The position numbers and the translations under genes were made by a program. Under the pieces are notes generated by a model. That model searched no databases, was not told the DNA's origin, and saw only the letters and a list, made by a program, of their open reading frames with translations. Below are positions 1 to 11,387 of a stretch of DNA of 64,000 nt, one piece after another. Every line of letters starts with the position of its first letter. Position 1 is the stretch's first letter. Location: assembly GCF_945859685.1 (NCBI RefSeq), contig NC_079147.1, positions 132,271,645 to 132,335,644 of the forward strand, in the 5' to 3' direction. The stretch comes from Eupeodes corollae. Taxonomy: Eukaryota > Arthropoda > Insecta > Diptera > Syrphidae.

Positions 1-338
1 ACAAGAAAAATGTGATACCTGGTCATTCTCCTACAAATATGTCATTTCTAAATAGAGCTACCAAACGCTTAAAAAAAAACGAATGGAAAATTTTGTCAGC
101 ACAAAAACACATTCTTGAGTTTAGGCTTAGAACATACGAAAAAAACACAAGAAAAGTAAGAATGTTATTAAAACACAGCCAATTTAAAACTTTTATTTAG
201 ATATTTTAGAGGAATCATTTTCACCATAGCAACAAGGAATTGTGACAATTATAATCTGAAATTGTTCAATCGAATCGAATTGAGTTGAATCATTTAAAGT
301 ATGATATTCAATTATTACCTTAGCCGATTCTACCCCTG
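1..338. mobile_element. hAT-like TIR element, copy 1 (cut by window edge)
   Basis: This stretch is homologous to the element at 2858-3650. Shared blocks include the segment around TTTATTTAGATATTTTA and the block GTGACAATTATAATCTGAAA. It ends at 338 in CGATTCTACCCCTG, the same inverted-repeat terminus as the second copy. The left end lies outside the window. No transposase is visible, so it is a non-autonomous relic. The short open frame at 12-200 lies wholly inside it and is not a gene. Confidence 0.6.
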
Positions 339-2857
339 ATAAGTTGTGAAAAGCATACAGAACATATAATCAACAAAAATGCACAAAATATTTATTTCAA
401 TCGACCACTGCACTCCTGCTCCTCAAATGGTCCATCCGCTTAGTTCAGTTTTAGCATATTCTTTCTAACATTTTGCTGGTAACTCACTCATAAATGTTCA
501 ACGTTGTCTTCCATCGCATTTATCGTGCTTGTGAAATAACTGTTCACCAAAATCGCCTCACAATTGATGCATTGTTACGAGTGATGGCTCCGAATCGATA
601 ATTCACGGTCATCACCAAAAATACTCCATTTACCAAGATCGGAATCTTTCGTACGTTTCACTCTCCCAAACCCGTTTGTTTACATTGTTGTATTTGTAAT
701 TTTGACAATTAGTCCATGAATAGATGTGAGAACAAACAAAAAAAAAACGATGCCGTGGGCTAGCGGCACTTTGCAAAGCAAAAACAAAATGGGGAGGTTA
801 ATATGTTTTTTTTCAAGTTTTTCTTTTCACTTTTTTCGATGAAAAAGTCAGTTTTAAGTTTTAATTTTGCAGTCATTTTGTTGATAGCGAACCAATGTAC
901 ATTTTTGTCTTGAAAAAAACATGTTCAACATCATTTTATTGTAATTAATTCACTAATTTAGAATAATCACTACGAAATTCTTCAAATTTCATAATTAACC
1001 TCGAATTATTGTATCAAAGATGCGTTCGAAGAACCATCAAATTAAGGGTGCGAGCGCAATTTATTGAATTCTACTAAATTTTCGTTAATGAACGGCCCAA
1101 ATATTTATTTTGCAATTAAAATCTGTATTAAATTAATTAATCGAAGTATGTAAATAGTTTTCTCCATAATTTAAGTTTAGGACTATTTTTCAATTTCATT
1201 TTGATTAATAAATATTACATTTAAAAAAAAAGAGTTATAAGCGAAAACATGCATAACATTCGTTTATTTGCTATCAAACAAAACTATGTAACACATCAAA
1301 GGAACATCAATTTAAAAAAAAATAATCAGAACGGCTATAGCGAACCCGTTTAATAAACGCAGAGCGAATAAAATGCAAATTTTGACATTTATCACAAAAT
1401 TAAAATGTCAAAAACCCTTCTGAATTCATGCACAACTCATTCAAAAGATCATGTATTCGACTTGAATGTTTATTCTTGACGTACAGAAGTTTTTTTTAGT
1501 AAATTCCCACAGTTTAACGCATAATATAATTTACATTCGTTCCTTAAAAATGTTTAATTACCAAAGTTTTTAATGAAATAGGTCCTATATAGAAATTTTT
1601 AGAAAAAAACAATTTAAATTGAAAGTGGTTGTGAGAAAAACTTAGAGGAGGATAATTATGACTTAGAACCGTTGGAATTATGTGAAAGGATCAAATAGTT
1701 TCGAAACGGCAGGACTTTGCAAGTGGGATTTCATGCATTTCATACGAATTTTTGATGAAATAGGTCGTATATACACACTTGTTTAAACTGGTTTATACAA
1801 AATAAAACTAGCATTGTTAATATTATTGCATTTTAATAATTTCATTCCATTTGAGTGCTATGCACAGACAAAAACATCTTGTTTACTTCTTTAAGCGATA
1901 AAATGATTGGTACTCAAGATATTTTAATAAACTTTTTTATAAAATTGAATCAGTGGCAGTAAAATGTTTAAGGAAAACAAACGAATGTTCTATTAAAATG
2001 GTGATACAGTTAAGTTATTAAATATTATAAAAATCAAAGATATATTAAAGTGTACCTAATGTTTGACAATATGAAAAAAAAAATATATTTCATATCTTTA
2101 TTTTATAAAATATAAAAATATAAAATAACATTGCAGTATAGAAATAGAGTTTCAAAAATTAAAGGAAATTCATAAAATACACAAAAATTGCAATGATTTT
2201 TCTTTAGCATTTTTGGTTATTATGCAGAATTATTCAACAGACTTACTTATGTCTGTTTTGTTGTTCTACAAAGTATTGAGTTACACTTTTGTCCATTTCT
2301 AATTATACTTAACGAGTTGCAGCTCATATGGCGTTCGCAAATAATTTAAGTAAACAAAATACAGCACTAATAAATCATTAAATATGTATTTGGTCAGTTT
2401 TATTTTAAATAATATACATTTACAACATTTATTTGGATTGAAATTAAAAAGCTATACAAATCTTCCAATTTAAGACCATGTCAGCACTTCAGATTCTGTT
2501 GGTTAAGATTGTTTAGTTTTTGAACGAGGCCATAAAACATTCAAAATAAAGCATTTAGATGTTCCTGCAGACTATAATGAAGCATTTTGATGAGCCGGAA
2601 CACTAAATGTGAGAATGTGTTTGAATTTTGCATCATTTCACGCACACTTTCTCACATTTAATGTGTCCTTAGCTTGTAGGCAAACCGAAATGTCAGTCTG
2701 AGATTCCGATCTTGGTAATGGAGTATTTTTGGTCATCACTAAAACTGGAAGGTACAACTATTATATTTCCTCAGTTAACGGGATGGTGCTTTAATGTCTA
2801 ACAAATTTAGTATCAATAGTCAAAATAGCCAACTCTACTTAAGTAAGGTTGATTAAA
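339..2857. other. Gene-free AT-rich stretch with one inverted-repeat pair
   Basis: No coding region is recognised. The only structure seen is a 34-base segment at 614-647 that recurs inverted at 2701-2733 with one indel. The pair could be the ends of an old 2.1-kb insertion (see findings). Confidence 0.5.
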
Positions 2858-3650
2858 CAGGGGTGGAATCGGCAAAGGTGATTGTTGATAAATGACAATC
2901 AAAATGTTCGAATTTGATCTACGTAAGGTGATAGTCAAATTGATACCAAAAAAGCTGTCACAAAAAAATGTGATAGTCATTTTCAAACAAATATGTTTAT
3001 TCCGAATAGAGTTAAAAACCCAACTATAATAGATTTAACCGAAAGTAAGCTAATGTCAAAACCGAATGGAAAGTTATTAGTAGTTATCTTCAAAACAAAA
3101 AGTAACCATAATGGATTCAAGTAACTTAAGCACATGTTGGGTTGAAATGCGTTTCAAATTTGACATTTGCTTAAGCTCGAGCCGTTTAAATGGCTCTTGC
3201 GTAATTGCGCGAAAGTTAGCGAAATTTAACGAAACTGAGCAGAACGTCTATTATAGTTAGTGAAATATAAGGCTGCGTATTGGTTCGTTCCCTCGGTTAA
3301 GTCTATTATAGTTGGGCCTTTACACAAACGACTGGAAAATTTTCTTAGTTCACTTTGTTTCGTTAAAAAAACACATTCATGTGACCGACAAAGCTTACGA
3401 CATTCAAAAAAGCATGAAAAGTAAGATTTGTATTCAAACACAGTCAATTTGATACTTTTATTTAGATATTTTATAGGAACCATTTAAAAAATTTCACCAA
3501 ATCAACAATGAGTTGTGACAATTATAATCTGAAATTATCAATAGAATTGAATTGAGTTGAATAATTTTACACAGACGGAATGAAAATGATAGTCAATTTG
3601 ACCATCAAAAAAATGATAGTCAACCATCACCTTACCCGATTCCACCCCTG
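2858..3650. mobile_element. hAT-like non-autonomous TIR element, copy 2
   Basis: The element starts CAGGGGTGGAATCGGC at 2858 and ends CGATTCCACCCCTG at 3650. The termini are inverted repeats of about 30 bases that also share the following GATAGTCAAC-type block. A CAGGGG terminus is typical of hAT elements. The interior (793 bp in all) has no transposase. The flanking 8-mers match at only four positions, so the target duplication is eroded or absent. A second copy lies at 1-338. Confidence 0.65.
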
Positions 3651-5140
3651 ATCATAAAATGAAAGAAGTGAGCGTACAACTTTCTTAACAAAGCATGCAA
3701 TTTGATAATACAAATTATTGATTCGCAAGTGTTGTTCTTCTGAAAGATAATTCTTTGTTCAAATAAAGACCAAGCTGAAGACTTTTGACACTAACATATG
3801 CTCAAGCTGAAAATACTATAGTTTTGTCAAAAAGAAAATAGTAATTAAACCATTGTTTGAATTCGATCCTTTTTCGCCCTTGTGTTATGTTCTTAAGTTG
3901 TTTTTTGAAGTCAAAATTTGAAATAGAGTCGATTTCTGCAACAGTAAAACAGAAAAAAAAGGAGTTAGGTGGTTTTGAAGGAGACTTGAAAGGAGCTAAT
4001 TGAACATCCCAACTTTCAATAATACCTGAAATGGACTCACGAAGGATGTAAGCGACACAAAATTAAGTAGGTACCCTACACAACTACACCAAACGTAACA
4101 GTAGAACTTGATGAGACTGCAGGGGCAGAAGATCAAGAATACGATAAAATAATGAGTTATCCATTTTGCGGTTTTAAAAGTATAGAGATGGATTTCGACA
4201 TCTGTCAAACTAAGTTGTTAAACCAATTTTTTTTTTCAGTTTAAAGCCTGTGTTTCGCGGCAAAGGTGTAGCCAACGAAATAATATTATTTTTTATAAGT
4301 TTTAATAAAATACGGATTTTAGTAACACGTTATAAAAATGACTTCTTTATTTTAAATTGCAAGGAAGAATGAAAATATTACAAGTGTAAGAAAACTTTTC
4401 ACCTCGCTATTGAAAGTTATATGAAAGTCAGCTGTGATATATAAATAATTACATAAGTATTTCAAAGGTTATTGACATTTCATAAATTTCTTGCAGACTG
4501 GAATAATATTAAATTTAGCATATACAATTACATGTTTAACTTCTTTTTGCAGTGTGAAGCAAATACATATTTAATTTAATACATATAAAACATAGTAATG
4601 ATGAAAGTATGACAATCAAATTTTAATGAGAAGAAAAGAGATCATTATATAATTAGCTTTGCAGTCTGCACATATAGTCTGCATATTTAGTTTGCATATT
4701 TAGTCTGCACATTTAGTCTGCACATTTGAAAGTTCGTGTTTGACAGTTCATTACATTTCGGCTTGTTTCTTTCACGCGTTAATTATTAGTGATTTTAAAT
4801 TTAGATTAAATTGTTTTGTTTTTAATTTAGTTTATATTAATCGAAATATCTAACATGGAAGAGCAAGGTAAAAATAGCTTGACTGGTTGTTGAGATTGTT
4901 AAACCTTGTGTTTTAATTCTTAAAAGGCATCTCAGCATTTCAGTCTAACGAATGTTTTTCCCGCCTTCATCATTGGTGTCAAATGTGCAGATAAAAGTTT
5001 TTAAATTCTTTGAATTAAATAAATCTATATATAATTTTGAGATAAAAATAAAACAAAAGTGTTTTTAAGCTATAAATAACAAAAGTGATGTATTAACATT
5101 AAAAAAAATATGTTGGGATGCAACAGCCTGACATTAACGA
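3651..5140. other. Gene-free stretch with a 13-bp minisatellite
   Basis: No gene is recognised. Five tandem copies of a 13-base unit close to AGTCTGCACATTT lie at 4663-4727. A TCTGCACATTTG-like motif recurs inverted near 4980-4992, and a short start-like reading ATGGAAGAGCAAG followed by GTAAAA lies at about 4855. This may be the internally deleted remnant of a DNA transposon. Confidence 0.35.
4663..4727. repeat. 13-bp x 5 minisatellite
   Basis: Five consecutive 13-base units are variants of AGTCTGCACATTT or AGTCTGCATATTT. They were counted directly in the sequence. Confidence 0.8.
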
Positions 5141-5183
5141 AAGTTGATCACGAATCTACCGCACAACACATACAAATTGTAAA

Positions 5184-5587
5184 AGATGAAATGTTTGGCT
5201 GTTAACAGTCGAATTGTTATTTCCTGAACACCGTTTAATTTAATAAATATGATTTAAAATCATGAAAAATGAATATAAAAATAAACCAGCATGGTGTTCA
5301 AATATGCGTTTCGCCCCGATGTAATGGTTGGGCTCATCAGAAGATGACCATTAGTACACCTTGTCTTGACGCATATTTTCTCGAATAAATCGAGAATCCA
5401 TATAATATGAGCTTCATAAAGATACTGTGAATTATATGGTTGCTACAAGTCTTCAGAGAAGAGAGAAGAGAGAAGCTATTTTTCTTTTCTTGCTATGGGA
5501 CATTTGAAGATGAAATGTTTGACTGCTAACAGTGGAATTGTTATTTCCTGAACACCGTTTAATTTAATACATATGATTTTAAATCAT
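5184..5587. repeat. Pair of 80-bp direct repeats flanking the hammerhead motif
   Basis: The segment 5184-5264 recurs at 5508-5587 with about five differences; both begin AGATGAAATGTTTG and contain TTATTTCCTGAACACCG. The copies are 324 bp apart. The hammerhead-like sequence at 5300-5378 lies between them. The arrangement resembles the repeated ends of Penelope-like elements or retrozymes, but no reverse transcriptase is present here. Confidence 0.7.
5300..5378 (-). ncRNA. Candidate type III hammerhead ribozyme
   Basis: Read on the minus strand, 5378-5369 (AAATATGCGT) pairs perfectly over 10 bp with 5309-5300 (ACGCATATTT), giving stem III. The cleavage triplet GUC ends at 5368. Stem I starts AAGA (5367-5364) and closes with TCTT (5344-5341). 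The core CTGATGA is at 5340-5334. Stem II is GCCC/GGGC (5333-5330 with 5316-5313). GAA at 5312-5310 completes the core. All conserved hammerhead core nucleotides are therefore present in the right order. Stem I is weak beyond four pairs. A truncated inverted copy of the stem I and CTGATGA half lies on the plus strand at about 5592-5627. Function is inferred from structure only. Confidence 0.72.
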
Positions 5588-5591
5588 TTAA

Positions 5592-5770
5592 AATCAAGAC
5601 AATGTGTAATGGTCATCTTCTGATGAGATCGTGCGATTTAACACTTTTAACATCGTGTTTATGCAAATGAACCTTTGCACTCTTGAGCACTTAAAAACCA
5701 ACATTCGTCAAGTTATGGGTGAGATAAACCCCTAATATGTCTCAAAAAGTGGTCGAAAATGACCTCTAAA
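5592..5770 (+). repeat. Truncated hammerhead half plus dispersed repeat shared with 17.2 kb
   Basis: Bases 5592-5627 repeat, in opposite orientation, the stem I half of the ribozyme candidate and end in CTGATGAG, but no GAAAC half follows. The next bases, from GATCGTGCGATTT to about 5770, are homologous to 17241-17400; both contain TTAAAAACCAACATTC and AGTTATGG. Confidence 0.6.
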
Positions 5771-6484
5771 GAATCGACCAAGTAGGATTTTTTTTTACCA
5801 TTTATCAATTTTTTTCCACTTACGATGAAGCTTGGGATGGGTTTTGTGTTGTGTATTTGTCTTCTCTTCTCTGACCTCGCAGAAGCAAAAGAGTGATGTC
5901 AAAAAGGTGGTAGAAAAGTGGTAGAAATTAAAACCCACTTTTATGTAGTAAATCTTATGTTCAATAACTTATTAAAAAATACAAAAAAATTAAATAAACA
6001 ATAATTCAGTTCTTGCAGTATCAAATATCACAATTCACAATTATTAAATTAGTTAGAAAAACTTAAAATTATTTTTTGCTATATAGACCACCGGAAAATT
6101 TAAATTTTGAAGCATATTTCAGTAATGCTTTCGGAGGATTAAAATTCTGAAAATTTACTGAAATTTCCCTTGCAGCCAAATTATTGTGAACGGTACTAGT
6201 TTTTAATTTATTTCTTTTTTTCATTTTTTAAATCTGAAAATTTACGTTTAGCGGCAGCGCTGATTTGTGGTAAGCAACAAAGCTCCAACATATAAGAGCA
6301 AAAATTAAATTGTCCATTCCGTCTTTTAAGTTTTTTATCAAAAGTCATTGTGAAAATATGGTATATGGTAAATAGTTTATTTTGTGTTTACATTAATATT
6401 TTCTGGTTTTACAAAATTTTTCATTAAATTTAATTTTAATGTAGTCATACTTTCGAATATCAAGTGTATTTTTGTGTTCTCAGA
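5771..6484. other. Gene-free AT-rich stretch
   Basis: No gene is seen. Short AAAAGTGGTAGAAA-like motifs at 5905-5930 recur near 7360-7390, on the other side of the hAT transposase relic, and may be element ends. Confidence 0.3.
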
Positions 6485-7115
6485 TTAAAATGTTTTATTT
6501 AACTCGTTTATATTTTTAAGATTTATTGACAAAAAATTTAAATGTACTGAATTGTCTTTGTTTAAAAAAAATAAAAATTTGTGAAGCCTTAGAAGAGGTT
6601 CTTCAGTTGCGAGCAAAATAAAATAATGAAACAAGAGATCCAACTGCTCTATAATTTGGTTTATGACCATTTCCATTGAAAGGCAACGAGTTTGGTAAAC
6701 CTTTAATATTTGGTGTTCATTAACCCCAAGTGCACTGTGGCAAAAATATTAGGTCTAATATTTTTTAAACGTAAGGCTACACCGCTTAATGAGCCCATAA
6801 CAGCATAACAGCAGCATTGTCTGAAACGAATCCTATCATATTTTGAATGAGAACATTAAAATGATTTAATGTTTCTACAATTTTATTGTAAATTGATTCG
6901 GCTGTTGAGTCCTCTAGCTCAAATAACCCAAAAATCTTGTCTCTTACTGACCCCTCAACTGAATCGAAATACCTTACAAGAACAACAAAACACTTTTTGA
7001 TGAAACATCAGTGCTTTCCTCAATTATTAAACTATAGTTTTTTAATCTTAGGCCTTTTGCAGGTCTTTTGATTTTAAAATAAAAAATGTACGCATTTTTA
7101 TAACTTTTTTGTAAA
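6485..7115 (-). pseudogene. hAT-superfamily transposase relic
   Basis: Minus-strand translation of 7110-6730 reads, with frameshifts, through YSLIIEESTDVSSKS, VRDKIFGLFELEDSTAESIY and MIGFVSDNAA. These resemble the catalytic region of the cellular/transposon hAT proteins that carry an IDESTD motif. After a deletion the frame 6700-6485 reads YQTRCLSMEMVINQIIEQ and LHKFLFFLNKDN, matching the TRWLS-type segment that follows in such transposases. Stops and frameshifts make it non-functional. An inverted CAGTGTTGGG-type terminus at 7395-7404 may be one element end; the other was not found. The family assignment rests on recognised motifs only. Confidence 0.65.
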
Positions 7116-7404
7116 AGCTCCAAACTCTAAAATCCAAAACTCCAAAGATAATAAATTAGTGGATTAAATACTTTGAAAAATTAATTGAAACTTCTTCGCT
7201 GATAATATTCATCTATCTGTGGCAAAAGTAAAGAATCTATTTTATACATAGATTAGACAACTATGTAAGATCTGTGCAAGGAAGATCACACAACAAAAAA
7301 GATAACTGAGGTGAAAAAGTGCATGGGAGAAATCCATCATAGCGATTTTCATAACACCAAAAAGCGGTAGAAATACCACTTAAGTGGTAGAAGTCCCAAC
7401 ACTG

Positions 7405-8505
7405 CTTCTTTGTACCTGCCACTGTATAGATATACGGAGAATGGATGTAACTTCTCCCACAACATTCTCAATTAAAAATGGTCTTCAACAGAGAGCGGTG
7501 AATTCGCCGATTCTCTTCAGCATTTACACCAGCGATCTGATAGGTAGACTTACAAAGGCAATTGCGTACAGAACGGCCCGGAAGGTTAAGGTTATAAGAA
7601 TTCTCTTGCAGAGTGATTTCGACAAGATTCAGCGATATTGCGACCACTGGAAACTGAAAATAAATGTCCAGAAGTCGGAGAAAATTCTGTTCCGGACTCC
7701 GTTGGCTAGGGCAACGAGGGATACGTGCAAGAATTGGCGCAAGATGGTCATCGTTGATCTTTACGGGCAGCCATTAGAGAGCAAAAGTGTAGTGAAGTAC
7801 CTCGGTATCTGGTTAGATCAGTATCTATATTTCTACAGAAATACAAAATGCTGCTCCGACCAGGGCCAGAGAAGCCTTCGCTCTGACGAAACGGCTGTTT
7901 TACAGCAGTCGGCTTGACCCCAGAGTGAAAGTAATTTGCTACATGGCCTCATACGGACGATGGTCGTTTATGGTTGTCCTGTATGGTTCAACGTTGCCCC
8001 TCCCCAGATGGAGAAGTTTCGGATGTTCGAGCGGCAGTGTTTACGACGATGTACCGGCTTATATCGAATAGCCGAATCTTCTTACGTGCATTACTATTCC
8101 AACGAGATCCTATACAACGGCGCTCGAATCAACAGAATTGAAAATTTTGTGATAAAACTCGTTCGAGGTCACATTGCAAGAGCTATGTCTTCGACCAACA
8201 ATTTAATTTTCGGGCCGTTCTATCCGAACGACAAGTATTTTGAAATTGCACGCTTGAGCGGCTTCATTCCACCAGAGGCATTGGCAGTTCCGCTAACCTA
8301 CTACGTCAGACCACGAACCGTTGATAGGCGACTACTGTACAATCGGGAAGACATGGCACAAGGCGGAGCAGAGCTCCTTCGGTTCAGTAGGGCTGTGTCC
8401 GATCGGGACCGAACTGATAGGGTGAAGCAGGAGAACCAGGCCTTTGATAGTGGGTTGTCGGGATGGGGTTTTAAGCCTTGGCTGGCTTACATACTTGTTT
8501 TATAG
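7405..8505 (+). pseudogene. LOA/I-type LINE reverse transcriptase relic
   Basis: The first frame (to 7917) reads GLQQRAVNSPILFSIYTSDL, a decayed GxPQGSxLSPxLF reverse transcriptase motif. It continues with IAYRTARKVKVI, DFDKIQRYCDHWKLKINVQK and SVVKYLGIWLDQYLYF. The catalytic YADD segment is deleted just before IAYRT. A frameshift near 7850 switches to KRLFYSSRLDPRVKVICYM, and another near 7965 returns to the original frame, which runs VYGCPVWFNVAP to 8505 and covers the post-RT domain. It is a dead internal fragment of a non-LTR retrotransposon on the plus strand. The clade (LOA or related I-group) is a judgement from sequence feel, not a search. Confidence 0.7.
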
Positions 8506-9899
8506 TTTAAGGGTTTAGTTTTAAGTAGAATAGGCATGGTGGCACAAAAAAAAATACAAAACAAAAATATACAGACAAAAAATACAAACAAAATACAAAA
8601 AATATAACATGGAATAAAACAAAAATAAAAAAAAAAAAAAATATGAAAAACAAAAACGTTACATAGTTTTAAGTAGTTTATAGGTGAGATAGGTAGTTTA
8701 ATTTAGCTTTAAGTTTTATATTAAGGACCTTATTTTAAGTAGTTTTAAGTAAAAATAAAAAAGGATATCGATATTAGTTTTTTTTTGCAAATTTTCTAAT
8801 AAAAACAAAAATAAATAAAATATAAATTAAAGTAAAATAGATCTTAGGACGGGTATTTTACATATAATACAAAATTGCCAATCGCGTTTGTCAGCTTTAT
8901 TCGAGAAACAAAGTTATTTCAGACAACAACGAACGACACACGGTGATGGCCACGGATGGTTGAAGGATTGCAATGTTCGGGTTTTGTACATATCATAAAA
9001 CTTCGGTCCGCAATCCTCAGCCTGGTTAGCTTCTAGAAACAAAGTTATTTCCAACAACAACGCAAAGTGTCCGGGGCCAGTGATCTTTTTTGCAAGCATT
9101 GTTGTTTTTTCGAGAAACAAAAACAAATTCAAAATGCGTTTGGGTTTTCTAGTAATTAGGCTAGTCGCGACGTGCCACGCGCCGTTGTTTTAATTACATA
9201 CAAATCCGTTTCTTCTTTTGTTTATTTTTTTAGTTGAAACCCATTGCTCACAGTGTCAACAAGTGTGTAAAGGAATTATTTTAAAGAACAATTATAGAAA
9301 AGAGGAAAAGAAAATAAATTCTTAAAGTGTAAAGTCATTATAAGTGAATATTTTGTTAACTTGGTAAAATTTGTGTTCAATAAATTAATTTAAATTAAAA
9401 ATGAGTTTTGGTTTTGGCAGGAGCAATTTGAAACGCTTGATAGATAAAAGCAAGAAAGGGATGGTTTGAATAGGAAATTAAGGAAACCATTGCTAGTAAT
9501 ACCGCGCCAGTTTAAAAAACGAAGTGCGTTTTTTGTTAGGTATTCCATTGCCAACATAACGATCCGCAGTATAGAGATTTTTGTATTTAAAAATTGGTAC
9601 AACTGAAAGAAGATTTGTCAGAATAATAGAAAAAAGTTTTGTCAAAATCAAATGTTAAAATTGACTTAGCAAAAAAAACTTACTAAAACTAATAAAACGG
9701 ACAATTTTTAAGAAGAAATGGTAAGAAAACATCTGGAAATTGAGGTTCTATAAAAAAAGTTCTACTAACAATTGCAGCTTTGACATTAAATAAAAACTTC
9801 AAGAAGCGGGTTTGTTCGTAATACGACATTAATATGTGGTATTGAAGAGAGCTTGAAATTCGTCTCCATTTTTATATAACTGAATCGAATTGAAATAAG
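8506..9899. other. LINE 3' flank and gene-free stretch
   Basis: Bases 8506-8830 are A-rich and TTTTAAGTAGTTT-rich and look like the 3' UTR of the preceding LINE relic. Bases 8890-9200 are less AT-rich and contain GAGAAACAAAGTTATTTC twice (about 8904 and 9036, the second with one change). No gene is recognised. Confidence 0.4.
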
Positions 9900-10751
9900 G
9901 GGTGCTTTCATAAATGCATGGTTGCGAAAGTCTGACGAATGCATAGTTTTCATAAATGCAAATGATAAATGTCAGATGTTCATGAAAGCAAAAAGCAAAT
10001 ATTTGCAGCGCAAATGTGCAACTACAAAAACTCACATGCAATCTGAATTTCTTTCTCAATAAAAGAGACCGGTATATGGTAAACACGATTTTCTTTCCTT
10101 TATTATTGAAACTGTCAAATTCTTTTCCTTGAAAATTCAAATTTCAATTGAAAACAGTAAACGGCATCACAAACTTATTTTGGCTCAATAAAGGTAAATG
10201 TTTGCTAAAAATTAAAAGATTGTTCTGAAAATTGAATTTTATTAAAGGATGGATGATAAAGTGCGGCAACATAAATATATTCAACTTATGTTGGAAACGG
10301 GGCTACAAATTGAAAAGGAGTTTGCCGATGGGAAAAAAAAAGAAAAATGTGCTATGGAACACTGTCAACCGATGAAAGTTTTCCTTTAAGCCCGGAATCT
10401 TTCGTTTAAATTGTCCCTTTTTTCTTTTTGATAAAATAAAACTGATTAATTGATGTCTCTTAAGATTCCTTTTTCTGAGAAAATCAATGCCATGGTTTCG
10501 ATTAATCCGATTTTAACAATATTCACTTATTATTATTGAAAAAACTTTTTGTTGTCCATTATTTATCAAATTTCAAAACTTGAAGTAAGTAAAACTTCAA
10601 ATTCTGACAGTCTTTTGACATATGACGCAAATCATAAGAAAGTGTTCATAAATGCAGCTTAAAACACATGCGCAAGTATTTTGTGTGACGTTAGTCTGAT
10701 TGGCAATTGATCGCATGCAAACAAAGCAACCATGCATTTATGAAAGCACCC
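9900..10751. mobile_element. 852-bp TIR (MITE-like) element
   Basis: The left end GGGTGCTTTCATAAATGCAT at 9900 is matched by its exact inverse ending at 10751, giving inverted repeats of about 26 bases. The motif CATAAATGCA also recurs inside both ends (near 9950 and 10650). No transposase is seen. The target duplication is unclear; AAG flanks both sides, which could suit a PIF/Harbinger 3-bp duplication. Confidence 0.75.
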
Positions 10752-11387
10752 AAGCTTGATTTACTCGGTTCCGGTCAGGGATCGGAGTCTTTTCAAAGTT
10801 TGTGAAGAAAAACCTGCGTGGAGGAGGTTTTACAGGTAATGCATCATGGTCTGTTTATTTGCATGTTTGTGTACAAAAAACATAATTTTGTTTTAATTAA
10901 ATTGAAAAAAATTGCACATATAGTAGGTAGCGTATTATGACATACATGTTGCTGAACTATTCATTTCTTCATTGTTTAACACGAATCAAACTATCTCACT
11001 TGCACTTCATAACATCAAAACAGCTTGCATTTTAGAAAGTGATCACAAGCTCAACATTTTTAAATCTTCTAGTGCGGTGGAAGCACCAAAAAGATTTATT
11101 TATCTGAGATAAACCTTTAGTGGAGATGGAGACTTAGCAAAACTTAATTATATTTTATATTCTTGCAAAATAAGCACAGTTAGTCCATTTTCATTAACAA
11201 AACTAAATAATGACGAATGGATCGACTATTCAAAAAAAAGCTGATACAGTCAACAAAGGTATACTATTTTGTATATAGGCTAAAATATGAAGATTGGGGT
11301 CCTTTTGTCGACCATTAGTTTTGCATGAAGTTTTTAGGCTTTATTATTAATATGTAGTACTCTTACCATTTCTCACCTTTTTTTTAA
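10752..11387. other. Gene-free AT-rich stretch
   Basis: Nothing is recognised here except possible diverged 5' sequence of the LINE relic that follows. Confidence 0.4.

Noticed and set aside
12..200. 62-codon open frame at the window start
   Set aside because: It lies wholly within a hAT-like repeat copy and is not kept in the second copy at 3.3 kb.
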